This document shows, one piece after another, positions 27,419 through 36,789 of a stretch of DNA of 64,000 nucleotides; position 1 is the stretch's first letter, and each line of letters starts with the position of its first letter. The translations under genes and the position numbers were made by a program. The stretch comes from Bifidobacterium breve (GTDB taxonomy: Bacteria; Actinomycetota; Thermoleophilia; Solirubrobacterales; Solirubrobacteraceae), in assembly GCA_945878865.1 (NCBI GenBank), contig CAMCUD010000009.1, positions 1 to 64,000 of the forward strand, in the 5' to 3' direction. Under the pieces are notes generated by a model. It saw only the letters and a program-made list of their open reading frames with translations, ran no database searches and had not been told where the DNA came from.

Positions 27419-28038
27419 TCCTGCCTCGCGTTGTGGTGCTCGCTTCGGGCAGCGGCACGAATCTCCAGGCCCTCATCGACACGCTCCACGGCCGCGAGGT
27501 GGACATCGTCGGGGTCGGCAGCGACAAGCCGGGCTGCCGGGCCCTCGGCCGCGCCGAGGAGGCGCGCATCGCCACGGCCACGTTCCCCATCGCCGACTAC
27601 GCCGACCGCGCAGCGCGCGATGCGGCGATGGCCGCCTGGGCGCAGGAGGTCGGCGCGCAGGTTGTCGTCCTCGCCGGCTACATGGCGCTGCTCACGCCCG
27701 CGTTCCTCGACCCGTTCCGCGAGCGCGTCGTCAACGTCCACCCCTCGCTGCTGCCCGCGTTCACCGGCCTGCACGCGATCGAGCAGGCGCTGGCCTACGG
27801 GGTGAAGGTGTTCGGCGTGACCGTCCACCTCGTCGACGACGGGGTGGACACGGGCCCGGTGCTCCTGCAGGGCGCCATCGAGCTGCCGGACGCGACGGAC
27901 CCCGAGGAGGTGCACCGGGCGATTCAGCCGATCGAGCACCGGCTGCTGCCCGAGGCGGTGCGGCTGCTCGTCGCCGGCGGGTTCGAGCCGGATCCGGAGA
28001 ACCCGCGCCGGATGCGCCGCGCGGTCAGCTCCGGCTGA
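27415..28038 (+). CDS. purN: Phosphoribosylglycinamide formyltransferase
   Basis: VVVLASGSGTNLQALIDTLHG; VVNVHPSLLPAFTGLHAIEQALAYGVKVFGVTVHLVDDGVDTGPVLLQ. Confidence 0.95.
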   Translation: MILPRVVVLASGSGTNLQALIDTLHGREVDIVGVGSDKPGCRALGRAEEARIATATFPIADYADRAARDAAMAAWAQEVGAQVVVLAGYMALLTPAFLDPFRERVVNVHPSLLPAFTGLHAIEQALAYGVKVFGVTVHLVDDGVDTGPVLLQGAIELPDATDPEEVHRAIQPIEHRLLPEAVRLLVAGGFEPDPENPRRMRRAVSSG

Positions 28039-28039
28039 C
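28024..28039. terminator. Stop-codon-embedded hairpin GTCAGC-TCCG-GCTGAC between purN and RCC1-like gene
   Basis: 6-bp arms hold the stop codons of both convergent genes. Confidence 0.4.
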
Positions 28040-29809
28040 GCTGAGCTTCTTCGTCGTGACCTTCGGGCCCGTGAGGGTCGCCGTGAGCTTCGTGCCGGCG
28101 GGCGGCGCCTTCGCGAGCTTGACCGTGCCGGTGGCGATGCACCCTGTGGCGGCGCGCTTGACCTTCAGGGTCGCGGCGGCGCTGGCGATGCGCTTGCCCT
28201 TGCGGATCGCGACGATGCGGGCCTTCACCGTCTTCGGGCAGCCCTTCGCTCCGCGCGCGGCCCGGAGCGTCGCGGCGAACGTCAGGGTCCGGCCGGAGAG
28301 CGTGAGCTCCGCCGCGGGCCGGGTCGGCTGGGCTGGTGCGGGGGCGCGGGGGGCGGGAGTGTCCGGCGTCGAGGAGCCCGGCGGCGGGTCGGTCGTGGTC
28401 GAGGTGGCCGGGCAGCCCGACGCGGTGCCCCCGCCGCTGACGTTCGGGCACTGGTCGGTCTCGTCGGGCACGCCGTCGCCGTCGGCGTCCGGGCCGGTCA
28501 GCTTGATCGCGGCGATGCCGGCGGGTGTCTCGCCCGCGTCGTCGCCCCAGTGGTTGGTGGAGCCCTGGCCGAGCTGGCCGACGAGGTTGCTGCCCCAGCA
28601 GCGGACGGTGTCGTCGGCGTAGCGCGCGCAGGTCGATGAGCCGAACCCGACCGTGGCTGTAACGGTCCGTCCGGCGCCGAGGTCGACGGCGACGGTGGTC
28701 TCGCCGCCGGTGTCGCCGATGTCGGTCATGTTGCCCTGCCCGAGCTGGCCACGCTGGTTGCGGCCCCAGCAGCGCATTGCCCCGGTGTCGAGGATCGCGC
28801 AGGCGTGGAAGTTGCCCGTGGTGATCGCCGTCGCGGTGCGGCCGGCGCCGAGGTCGACGGCGACGGTCGTCTCGCCGCCGGTGTCGCCGATGCTCGCGGT
28901 GTCGCCCTGCGCCATCTGGCCGTAGTTGCTGCGGCCCGCACAGCGCACCGCGCCGGTGTCGAGCACCGCGCAGACGAAGCTCGCCCCGACGCTCACCGCC
29001 TTCGCGGTCCGGCCGACGCCGAGGTCGACACCGACGGTCGATTCGCCGCTCGTGTCGCCGATCTGGGTCGTGTTGCCCTGGCCGAGCTGCCCATACGTGT
29101 TGCTGCCCCAGCAGCGCAGCGCGCCGGTGTCGAGGATCGCGCACGTGTTCAGCCCGTCGGCGGAGACGGCGACGGCGGTGCGTCCGACGCCGAGGTCCAC
29201 CGCGACCGTCGACTCGCTGTTGTCATCGCCGATGTTGTTCGTGTTGCCCTGCCCGAGCTGGCCCGACCCGTTCCATCCCCAGCAGCGCAGCGCACCCGTG
29301 TCGAGGATCGCGCAGGCGTGGTTCCCGCCAGCGGTGATGGCCGTCGCAGTCCGTCCCGCCCCGAGGTTGACGGGAACGGTGGTCTCTCCGGGGTCGTTGC
29401 CGATCGCCGTCGTATTGCCCTGCGCCAGTTCGCCGTAGTCGCTCTGGCCCCAGCAGCGGACGGCGCCGGTGTCGAGGATCGCGCACGCGTGGAAATCGGC
29501 GACGGCGACCGCGGTCGCGGTGCGGCCCGCGCCGAGGTTCACGCCCACGGTCGACTCCCCGGCCGTGTCGCCGATGGTCGTGGTGTTGCCCTGCGCGAGC
29601 TGACCGGTGTCGTTGCGCCCCCAGCAGCGCACCGCCCCGGTCGAGAGGACCGCGCAGGCGGTGCCATTGCCCGCGTCGAGCTTGCCGGCGGTCTGCCGGG
29701 TCTGCGCGGTGGTGCCGGCGGACTGCTCGGCGTGCGCGGGTGCGCCTGCGAGCAGGAGCAGGACCCAGGCCACGGCGGTGGCGGCGACGCAGGCAGAAGT
29801 CCGGGGCAT
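28025..29809 (-). CDS. Exported RCC1-like seven-repeat protein with thrombospondin-type-3-like Ca-binding motif
   Basis: Seven ~56-aa repeats HACAILDTGAxRCWGxNxxGQLxQGNTxxIGDxxGETTVxVDLGAGRTA; GPDADGDGVPDETDQCP motif; N-terminal signal peptide. Confidence 0.82.
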   Translation of the reverse strand: MPRTSACVAATAVAWVLLLLAGAPAHAEQSAGTTAQTRQTAGKLDAGNGTACAVLSTGAVRCWGRNDTGQLAQGNTTTIGDTAGESTVGVNLGAGRTATAVAVADFHACAILDTGAVRCWGQSDYGELAQGNTTAIGNDPGETTVPVNLGAGRTATAITAGGNHACAILDTGALRCWGWNGSGQLGQGNTNNIGDDNSESTVAVDLGVGRTAVAVSADGLNTCAILDTGALRCWGSNTYGQLGQGNTTQIGDTSGESTVGVDLGVGRTAKAVSVGASFVCAVLDTGAVRCAGRSNYGQMAQGDTASIGDTGGETTVAVDLGAGRTATAITTGNFHACAILDTGAMRCWGRNQRGQLGQGNMTDIGDTGGETTVAVDLGAGRTVTATVGFGSSTCARYADDTVRCWGSNLVGQLGQGSTNHWGDDAGETPAGIAAIKLTGPDADGDGVPDETDQCPNVSGGGTASGCPATSTTTDPPPGSSTPDTPAPRAPAPAQPTRPAAELTLSGRTLTFAATLRAARGAKGCPKTVKARIVAIRKGKRIASAAATLKVKRAATGCIATGTVKLAKAPPAGTKLTATLTGPKVTTKKLSVSRS

Positions 29810-29925
29810 GCCACGGAGAATCGGACGCCCCGGCGCGTGACGCCGCCGTTCTGGACGGATTGTCGGGGCGAGGCGGAGGCGAGGGGCGACGCGCCGTCCA
29901 CCACGCCGATATCCTCGCCGGACCG

Positions 29926-31521
29926 ATGAGCGAGCCCAACATCCAGGAAACCGAGGGCGTCGTCGCCCCGGGCGCCGTCCGCGTGCGCCGCGCCCTGCTG
30001 TCCGTCTCCGATAAGAGGGGCATCGTCGACTTCGCGAAGGGGCTTGCGGGGCTTGGCGTGGAACTCGTCTCGACCGGCGGGACGGCGAAGGAGCTCATGG
30101 ACGCCGGGCTCGAGGTCCGCACGATCAGCGACCTCACGGGCTTCCCCGAGATCATGGACGGCCGCGTCAAGACGCTGCACCCCAAGCTCCACGCGGGCCT
30201 GCTCGGCGTGCGCTCCAGCGAGGAGCACGTCAAGGTCGCCGCCGAGCATGACGTCGAGTGGGTCGACCTCGTCTGCGTGAACCTGTACCCGTTCGAGCGC
30301 ACGGCCGCCAGCCGGGGCGCCACGGAGGAGGAGGTCATCGAGCAGATCGACGTCGGCGGCCCGACGATGATCCGCGCGGCGGCGAAGAACCACGCGTTCG
30401 TCGCGGTGGTCGTCAAGCCGGAGTCCTACGACGCCGTGCTCATGGAGCTCGAGGAGTCCGACGGTCAGCTGTCGATGCCGACGCGCGAGGCGCTCGCCGC
30501 CGACGCGTTCGCGCTCACCGCGCGGTACGACACCGCGATCGCACGCTGGTTCAGCGAGAAGCACGACGACTTCCCGCAGCTGTTCGCGCGGGCGTACGAA
30601 AAGGTCACCGACCTGAGCTACGGCGAGAACCCGCACCAGCGGGCCGCCTACTACTCCGAGGTCGGCGCCCGCATGCACGTCCTCAGCCAGGTCGAGCAGC
30701 ACCACGGCAAGCAGCTCTCGTACAACAACCTGCTCGATCTCGACAGCGCCCGCGGCCTCATCGCCGAGTTCGAAGTGCCGGCGTGCGCGATCATGAAGCA
30801 CAACAACCCGTGCGGGGTCGCGCTCGGCACGACGCCGCTGGAGGCCTACGACAAGGCGTTCGCGTGCGACCCGCTCAGCGCGTTCGGCGGCGTCATCGCG
30901 CTGAACCGCAAGGTCGACAAGGAGACCGCGCAGAAGCTCGTCGACCAGTTCGTCGAGGTGCTCATCGCGCCGGGCTACGACGACGACGCGATGGCGATCC
31001 TCACGGCGAAGCCGAACACGCGGATCCTCGAGGACCGCGAGCGCCGCAAGCCGCGCGTCGGTGAGCCGGCGATCCGGCAGCTGGCCGGCGGTCTGCTCGT
31101 TCAGGATCGCGACACCGGCATCGAGGACCGCACCGAGATGGAGGTCGCGACGTCGCGCCAGCCGACCGAGCAGGAGTGGAGCGAGATGCTCTTCGCCTGG
31201 CGGGTCTGCAAGCACGTCCGGTCGAACGCGATCGTGCTCGCGAAGGATCTCGCGACGATCGGCATCGGCGCGGGCCAGATGAGCCGCGTCGACTCCGTGC
31301 GCATCGCGATCGACAAGGCGAAGATCGGCTCGCTGCAGGGCAGCGCGCTGGCCAGTGACGCGTTCTTCCCGTTCGCCGATGGCCCGGAGCTCGCCATCGC
31401 CGCCGGTGTCTCGGCGATCATCCAGCCGGGTGGCAGCAAGCGCGACCGCGAGGTCGTCGAGGCCGCCGACAAGGCCGGCATCGCGATGGTGCTGACGAAC
31501 CGGCGCCACTTCCGCCACTAG
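29926..31521 (+). CDS. purH: Bifunctional AICAR formyltransferase / IMP cyclohydrolase
   Basis: ALLSVSDKRGIVDFAKGLAGLGVELVSTGGTAKELMDAGLEV; YGENPHQRAAYYSE; MKHNNPCGVALG. Confidence 0.96.
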   Translation: MSEPNIQETEGVVAPGAVRVRRALLSVSDKRGIVDFAKGLAGLGVELVSTGGTAKELMDAGLEVRTISDLTGFPEIMDGRVKTLHPKLHAGLLGVRSSEEHVKVAAEHDVEWVDLVCVNLYPFERTAASRGATEEEVIEQIDVGGPTMIRAAAKNHAFVAVVVKPESYDAVLMELEESDGQLSMPTREALAADAFALTARYDTAIARWFSEKHDDFPQLFARAYEKVTDLSYGENPHQRAAYYSEVGARMHVLSQVEQHHGKQLSYNNLLDLDSARGLIAEFEVPACAIMKHNNPCGVALGTTPLEAYDKAFACDPLSAFGGVIALNRKVDKETAQKLVDQFVEVLIAPGYDDDAMAILTAKPNTRILEDRERRKPRVGEPAIRQLAGGLLVQDRDTGIEDRTEMEVATSRQPTEQEWSEMLFAWRVCKHVRSNAIVLAKDLATIGIGAGQMSRVDSVRIAIDKAKIGSLQGSALASDAFFPFADGPELAIAAGVSAIIQPGGSKRDREVVEAADKAGIAMVLTNRRHFRH

Positions 31522-31543
31522 GTCCCCGCCGGTCGGGGAATGG

Positions 31544-31566
31544 CCGCGCTCAAGTTCCGAGCGCGG
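31544..31566 (+). terminator. Putative terminator hairpin downstream of purH
   Basis: CCGCGCTC-aagttcc-GAGCGCGG, perfect 8-bp stem 22 nt after the purH stop; no T-tract. Confidence 0.45.
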
Positions 31567-31681
31567 ATACCCGATGAGGTCTCGCATCGCGCGTGACGGG
31601 AAGCCGTCGTGCCGGTGGGAGAGACTGCCTCGGCTTTACGCCATCCCCCAACGACCTACGACCCACGGAGGTGGGCCATCC

Positions 31682-32191
31682 ATGAACGCCACTGCCCCTG
31701 AGGCGGCCTTCGGCGGAGCACCCGCCGGCGGTCCCAAGACCATCCGCAGCATCGGCTCCTGCTTCGGCTGGCTGCTCCTGAGCTTCGGCCTCTGGTCCTA
31801 CGCGTGGATCTACAACAACCTCACGGAGATCGGCAACGCGACGGGCAAGGACACCAACGCGACGCTGAAGACCGTCCTGTACATCATTCCGATCGTCAAC
31901 CTCTTCGTCCTGTACTTCACGTGGAAGGACGTCAAGGAGTTCGTCGAGGGGACCGGGAGCGACGGCTTCAGCCCGATCCTCTACGTCATCCTGTCGTTCA
32001 TCCCGATCGTGAACATCTTCATCCTCGTGAGCGTGCAGAACAAGCTCAACGGGGCGTGGGAGAAGGCCACGAACGGCGCGGCGGAGAAGGCGGAGCTCGG
32101 GACCTTCGGCCTGGTGACCGTGATCATCGGCGTCCTCTTCTGGATCGGCTACATCGGCATCTTCGTGATCGCCGGGGTCGCGTCGAACTGA
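31682..32191 (+). CDS. DUF4234-like membrane protein
   Basis: RSIGSCFGWLLLSFGLWSYAWIYNNLTEI...LYIIPIVNLFVLYFTWKDVKEF; several TM segments; SD GGAGGTG. Confidence 0.7.
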   Translation: MNATAPEAAFGGAPAGGPKTIRSIGSCFGWLLLSFGLWSYAWIYNNLTEIGNATGKDTNATLKTVLYIIPIVNLFVLYFTWKDVKEFVEGTGSDGFSPILYVILSFIPIVNIFILVSVQNKLNGAWEKATNGAAEKAELGTFGLVTVIIGVLFWIGYIGIFVIAGVASN

Positions 32192-32580
32192 TGACGATCG
32201 TGCGGCACCGCTCGGGGTCGCCCTGGGAGGTGCCGTACGGCTACTGCCGCGCGGTGCGGTGCGGCGACTGGATCGAGGTCGCCGGCACGGTCGCGGTGGA
32301 CGCAGACGGCGCCGTCGTGGCGCCGGGCGACGCGGGCGAGCAGGCCCGCGTCGCGCTGGCGCGTATCGCGTCGGCGCTCGAGCAGGCGGGCGCCCGGATG
32401 GATCAGGTGGTGCGCACGCGGGTGTTCGTCGTGGACATCGTCGCCGACGCGGAAGCGATCGGCCTGGCGCACGGTGAGGCGTTCGGCGGCGCGCCGCCCG
32501 TCACGACGATGGTGCAGGTCGCCGCGCTCATCGATCCGGCGCTGCTCGTCGAGATCGAGGCCCGCGCGTACGTCGTCTAG
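32191..32580 (+). CDS. RidA/YjgF family protein
   Basis: WIEVAGTVAVDADGAVVAPGDAGEQARVALARIASALEQAGARMDQVVRTRVFVVDI; ATGA overlap with upstream gene. Confidence 0.85.
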   Translation: MTIVRHRSGSPWEVPYGYCRAVRCGDWIEVAGTVAVDADGAVVAPGDAGEQARVALARIASALEQAGARMDQVVRTRVFVVDIVADAEAIGLAHGEAFGGAPPVTTMVQVAALIDPALLVEIEARAYVV

Positions 32581-34091
32581 CGTCGCCGCTTCGGCACGAC
32601 GAACCGCACGCGGGCCGGGGTCCGGTCCCGGTTGCCGGCGGCGTCGACCGCGCGGACCCGCAGCACGTGCGCTCCGCGGTTGAGGTGCCGCAGCGTGGTG
32701 GTGGCGCTGCACGCCGCGAACGGGTCGTCGTCAAGCGCGCATTCGAAGCGCGCGCCGGCCTCGGTCGCCGTGAAACGGAAGGTGGCGCGGCGCTCGCGCA
32801 GTCGCGTGCCGGGGCCGGAGGCGATCCGCGTGCCGGGCGCGGTGCGGTCGGAGCTCGGCGTGCGACCCGGTGTCCCGCCCGGCGGCGCGGGCGCCGCGGG
32901 TGGAGGTGGCGGCGCGGGTGCTCCGCCGTCGCCGGGCGGCGGCGGCGAGTCACCGGGGCCGCTGACCCCGGACTGGAAGGCGACGCGGGCCGTCCCGTCG
33001 GACCCCAGCCACGCGACGGCGAGCGCGGCGTCGGTGGAAACGGCGACAGCGGGTGGCGGCCCGCTCGCCGTCGACGTCAGCGACACGTCCGTGCCGGCGC
33101 TGAACGTCGTGCCGCCGCCGAACGCGACGGTGGCGTGACTGTCGCTCGCGCGCTGCCAAGCGACCGCCTCACCGTCGGACGTCGGGATGATCGCGAGGTC
33201 GGCCATGGACGGCACGTCCCCCGCCGGGGACAGATCCACGAAGCCATCGAGCGCGCCGTTTGCGTTCCACCGGCGGCTCACCGCGTGGTGGTCGCTGTCG
33301 CGGTGCCATGCGGCGACGACCGCGCCGTCCGGGCGCACGACGACGCCCGGGCTCGTGTCGCCGACGGCGGAGTCGGGTTCGCCGGAGATGTCGATCTGGG
33401 TGCCCACGGCGCCTGCGGAGGTCACCCGGCGCACGATGATGTGGCAGTCGGTGTTCCGGTGCCAGACGACCGCGGCCTCCCCGGCGTCGTTCAGCCCGAC
33501 GTGCACGTTGGTGCCGTAGAGCGCGATATCCGGGGCGGCGCTGAGATCAAGCGCGGCGGCGGACGGGCCGCTCCCGATCTCGAACACGCGGATGCGCACG
33601 GCGCTGTCGCTCGGGCGCCGCCACGCCACGGCCACGCGGCCGGAGGCGTTCGTCGCCAGCGCGGCCTGGCCGTTGACGGAGTTCAGCGACTCCCCGGAGA
33701 CGTCGAACGTCGTGCCGAGCGACCCGTCTTCGGCCACGCGGCGCACGAGGAGGTGGTCGTCGCTCGACCGCACCCACGCGACGGCCGTTCCACCGGGGAC
33801 GCGACCGACGACGGGGCGGTGGGCAGAGCTGCCGGTCGCGGCGACGACGGGGTCGCCGAGCGTCCCGCCGACCGCAGCCCGGCGGACGAGGACCGCGCCG
33901 TCGGTTGCCCGTCGCCACGCGACCACGACCCCGCCCCCGTCACGCGCGGCCACGCCGACGCCCCCGTTCGCCGACCCGGCGGGCGAGACGTCGATCCCAG
34001 GGCCGAACGCCCCCGCCGTGGGCGCTGCGATGAGCACGCAGGCGGCGGCCGTGCCGGCGGCACGGGCCAGGAGGCGAGACAGCGCGTCCAT
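32577..34091 (-). CDS. Exported beta-propeller-like repeat protein with C-terminal Ig-like domain
   Basis: About seven degenerate ~48-aa repeats with VAWxRxSDxxxxVRRV; signal peptide; Pro/Gly-rich linker; C-terminal RATFRFTATEAGARFECALDDDPFAACS. Confidence 0.65.
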   Translation of the reverse strand: MDALSRLLARAAGTAAACVLIAAPTAGAFGPGIDVSPAGSANGGVGVAARDGGGVVVAWRRATDGAVLVRRAAVGGTLGDPVVAATGSSAHRPVVGRVPGGTAVAWVRSSDDHLLVRRVAEDGSLGTTFDVSGESLNSVNGQAALATNASGRVAVAWRRPSDSAVRIRVFEIGSGPSAAALDLSAAPDIALYGTNVHVGLNDAGEAAVVWHRNTDCHIIVRRVTSAGAVGTQIDISGEPDSAVGDTSPGVVVRPDGAVVAAWHRDSDHHAVSRRWNANGALDGFVDLSPAGDVPSMADLAIIPTSDGEAVAWQRASDSHATVAFGGGTTFSAGTDVSLTSTASGPPPAVAVSTDAALAVAWLGSDGTARVAFQSGVSGPGDSPPPPGDGGAPAPPPPPAAPAPPGGTPGRTPSSDRTAPGTRIASGPGTRLRERRATFRFTATEAGARFECALDDDPFAACSATTTLRHLNRGAHVLRVRAVDAAGNRDRTPARVRFVVPKRRR

Positions 34092-34145
34092 CCAGGGATG
34101 ATCACCGATCCGCCCCGGCCGCTGGACGCGTGTCGCAGGCGGCGC

Positions 34146-34544
34146 TCAGGGCACGACGATGAGGTCCACCTCGACGAGCGCGCCGACGGCCAGCGCCGTC
34201 ACCCCGATGCATGTGCGGCTCGGCAGCCGCTCACCGAACCACGCCGCGTACGCCGTGTTGAACGCGGCGTAGTCACGGGCGAACTCGGTGAGATAGGCGC
34301 GCGCCTGCACGGCGCGGTCCAGCGACGATCCGCACAGCTCGACGACCCGTGCGAGGTTGCGCATCACCTGGTCGGTCTGCTCGGCGATGCCGCCCGGAAC
34401 GAGCTCGTTCGTCGCGGGGTCGATCGGCATCTGCCCGGTGACGTACAGCCGGCCGTCGCACAGGGTGGCCTGCGAGAACGGCGCGACGGCCTGCGGCACG
34501 CCGTCACCGGGGCCGAACACGTAGCTGCGGATCTCGGCGCTCAT
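34146..34544 (-). CDS. RidA family protein
   Basis: YVTGQMPIDPATNELVPGGIAEQTDQVMRNLARVVELCGSSLDRAVQARAYLTE; 4-nt overlap with acetamidase-like gene. Confidence 0.88.
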   Translation of the reverse strand: MSAEIRSYVFGPGDGVPQAVAPFSQATLCDGRLYVTGQMPIDPATNELVPGGIAEQTDQVMRNLARVVELCGSSLDRAVQARAYLTEFARDYAAFNTAYAAWFGERLPSRTCIGVTALAVGALVEVDLIVVP

Positions 34545-35572
34545 CTCGGGGGGAACATCCTCTTCTCGATGCAGGCGTGGACACCCTGGCGGCCGTCGAC
34601 GACCTGGGTGACGGTGAAGTCCGCGGCGATCGACATCAGTGAGTACGCGTCGTCGCGGGACAGGCCCCAGCCGCGCTCGAGCAGGGACAGCATCCGCCGC
34701 GCGGCTTGGCCCATCGCTTCGTCGAGGTCGTCGCCGAAGCCGTGCACGAGCTGGTGTGTCGCGGTGTCGAGCGTGGGGACGTCGAACGGCACGTCCCGGG
34801 CGATGGAGATGCGCAGCAGGCCGGTGAGCGACGCCTCGAGCGCGGTGCCGGACACCTCGCCGTCGCCCTGGGAGACGTGCGGGTCGCCGACCGACAGCAG
34901 CCCGCCGGCGACCTGCACGGGGTAGTACATGGTGCCGCCCGCGCCGATGCGCCAGTTGTCGATGTTGCCGCCGTGGTCGCCGGGCGGGATGGACGAGTGG
35001 CGTCCGGGGGCGGCGGGCGCGACGCCCATCGTCCCGAAGTGCGGTCGCAGCGGTACGACGACGCCCTCCAGGGCAGGTTCCCGCGCAGCCGGATCGGGCG
35101 GGACGACGATGCCCGGGCCCTCGGCGACGTACAGCTCCGTCGCCGTCCAGTCGTACGCGAAGCTCGCGCGCGCCGTGCCGCTGGCCTCGTCGAGCGCATA
35201 GACGGTGATGCGCTCCTTGGCGAAGTCGTCGTGCAGGAGCCCCCAGTTCCCGGCGATGTTCGTCCCCCACGGCAGGCGTGGGCGTGCCGAGAGGATCTCC
35301 ACCTTCAGGAGGTCACCGGGCTGCGCGCCGGCCACCGCGATCGGGCCGGTGAGCAGGTGCGGGCCCGGGCCGCGGTCTTGGACCCGGTCAAAGATCGCCT
35401 CGATGCCCTCGTCCATGAGGAGGTCCGGGGCGTCCCCGGCCTGGTGCGTGACGGCCTCCACCTCGACGACATCGCCCGGCGCGACCGTCAGGACGGGCGG
35501 GATGCTGCGGTCGAAGTGACCCCAGTGCACCGTCTCGGGGGTGGCAGGAAGACGGTGGTAGGCAGGCGTCAC
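34541..35572 (-). CDS. Acetamidase/formamidase family protein
   Basis: GPHLLTGPIAVAGAQPGDLLKVEIL; GVAPAAPGRHSSIPPGDHGGNIDNWRIGAGGTMYYPVQVAGGLLSVGDPHVSQGDGEVSGTALE. GTG start 35572 supported by TAAGGT 7 nt upstream. Confidence 0.9.
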   Translation of the reverse strand: MTPAYHRLPATPETVHWGHFDRSIPPVLTVAPGDVVEVEAVTHQAGDAPDLLMDEGIEAIFDRVQDRGPGPHLLTGPIAVAGAQPGDLLKVEILSARPRLPWGTNIAGNWGLLHDDFAKERITVYALDEASGTARASFAYDWTATELYVAEGPGIVVPPDPAAREPALEGVVVPLRPHFGTMGVAPAAPGRHSSIPPGDHGGNIDNWRIGAGGTMYYPVQVAGGLLSVGDPHVSQGDGEVSGTALEASLTGLLRISIARDVPFDVPTLDTATHQLVHGFGDDLDEAMGQAARRMLSLLERGWGLSRDDAYSLMSIAADFTVTQVVDGRQGVHACIEKRMFPPR

Positions 35573-35649
35573 GCGCGCCACCTTATGCCGTGAACGGACT
35601 TCGCGGAAGGGTGTGTGCTCCATCTCTTGGTAGGCCGTCGGGCGACTGC

Positions 35650-35655
35650 TAGGTT
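35650..35655 (+). promoter_or_regulatory. Putative -10 box (TAGGTT) for leaderless UGM gene
   Basis: TANNNT 9 nt upstream of ATG 35665. Confidence 0.4.
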
Positions 35656-35664
35656 CCGCCGCCA

Positions 35665-36789
35665 ATGGCACGGGCACTCATCGTTGGGGCGGGGTTGACC
35701 GGGTGCACGCTCGCGTGGCGCCTGGCGCAGGACGGCGTGGAATCCGTCCTGCTGGAACGCGACGCGGTCGCGGGCGGGTTGGTCCGCTCCGACCACATGG
35801 AGGGCGTGCTCTACGAGCCGCACGGGTCGCACATCTTCCACACCGAGGACAAGGAGGTGTGGGACCTCGCCAACGCGATGACGCCCTTCAACGACTACCG
35901 CCATCGCGTCGACATCTCCATCGAGGGCAAGATCCTCAACTGGCCGATCCTGCTGAGCGACATCGATGCGCAGTCGCGCGGTGACGAGATCAAGGCTGAG
36001 CTGGCCGAGCGCGAGGGCGTCGACGCCGAGGCACGCGCCGCGGCCGCGAACTTCGAGGAATGGTGCCTCGAGCTCATGGGGCCGATCCTCTACGGCCGCT
36101 ACATCCAGCCGTACACCGAGAAGCAGTGGGGCCGGCCCGCACGCGAGCTGTCGGCGTCGTGGGCGCCGCGCCGCGTGTCGGTGCGCTGGGACAACGACCC
36201 GTATCTGTTCCCCGACCCGTACCAGGGCTGGCCGGCCGGCCCGAACGGCTACACCGACCTGCTCGACGGGCTCATTGCCAGCGACAAGGTCGAGCTGCGC
36301 ACGAACGTCGACGTCACGCTGGACAACCTCGACCACCACGTGCGCGAGACGGGGGCCGACTTGGTCGTGCTGACCTGCCCGCTCGACGTCTTCTCCGGCG
36401 AGAAGTTCGGCAAGCTTGACTGGAGAGGGATCCTCGTGCGCTCGGTGCACATCCCGCATGTCGACTACGCGCAGGGCGCGATGGTCGTCAACTACCCGTC
36501 GAAGGACGTGCCGTGGATCCGCGTGCACGAGACGAAGCACGCCTCGATGCAGAAGATCCCCGGGACGGTGCTCGGCTTCGAGTTCACGGGCGCGCCGACG
36601 CGCTACTACCCCATCGAGCTGCCCGAGAACAGGGCGCTGAACGACCGCTATCGCGACTACGTCCTCGAGCAGCTCGGCGGCCAGCCGACGTACTTCGCCG
36701 GGCGCCTGGCCAACTACGTCTACATCGACATGGACGACTGCATGCGCCAGGCGCTGGACACGGCCGGCGAGATCCTCGCGGACCTCTAG
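35665..36789 (+). CDS. glf: UDP-galactopyranose mutase-like FAD protein
   Basis: MARALIVGAGLTGCTLAWRLAQDG dinucleotide fold; YEPHGSHIFHTEDKEVWDLANAMTPFNDYRHRV; YIQPYTEKQWGRPARELSASWAPRRVSVRWDNDPYLFPDPYQGWPAGPNGY. Confidence 0.85.
   Translation: MARALIVGAGLTGCTLAWRLAQDGVESVLLERDAVAGGLVRSDHMEGVLYEPHGSHIFHTEDKEVWDLANAMTPFNDYRHRVDISIEGKILNWPILLSDIDAQSRGDEIKAELAEREGVDAEARAAAANFEEWCLELMGPILYGRYIQPYTEKQWGRPARELSASWAPRRVSVRWDNDPYLFPDPYQGWPAGPNGYTDLLDGLIASDKVELRTNVDVTLDNLDHHVRETGADLVVLTCPLDVFSGEKFGKLDWRGILVRSVHIPHVDYAQGAMVVNYPSKDVPWIRVHETKHASMQKIPGTVLGFEFTGAPTRYYPIELPENRALNDRYRDYVLEQLGGQPTYFAGRLANYVYIDMDDCMRQALDTAGEILADL

Noticed and set aside
31567-31681. Possible riboswitch/ncRNA in the 160-nt gap before the DUF4234-like gene
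   Set aside because: Apart from the purH terminator hairpin I could not identify conserved riboswitch elements; unsupported without covariance search.
35573-35677. N-terminal extension of the acetamidase-like gene to ATG 35677
   Set aside because: Would overlap the divergent UGM start; GTG 35572 has a TAAGGT box 7 nt upstream and matches where family similarity begins.
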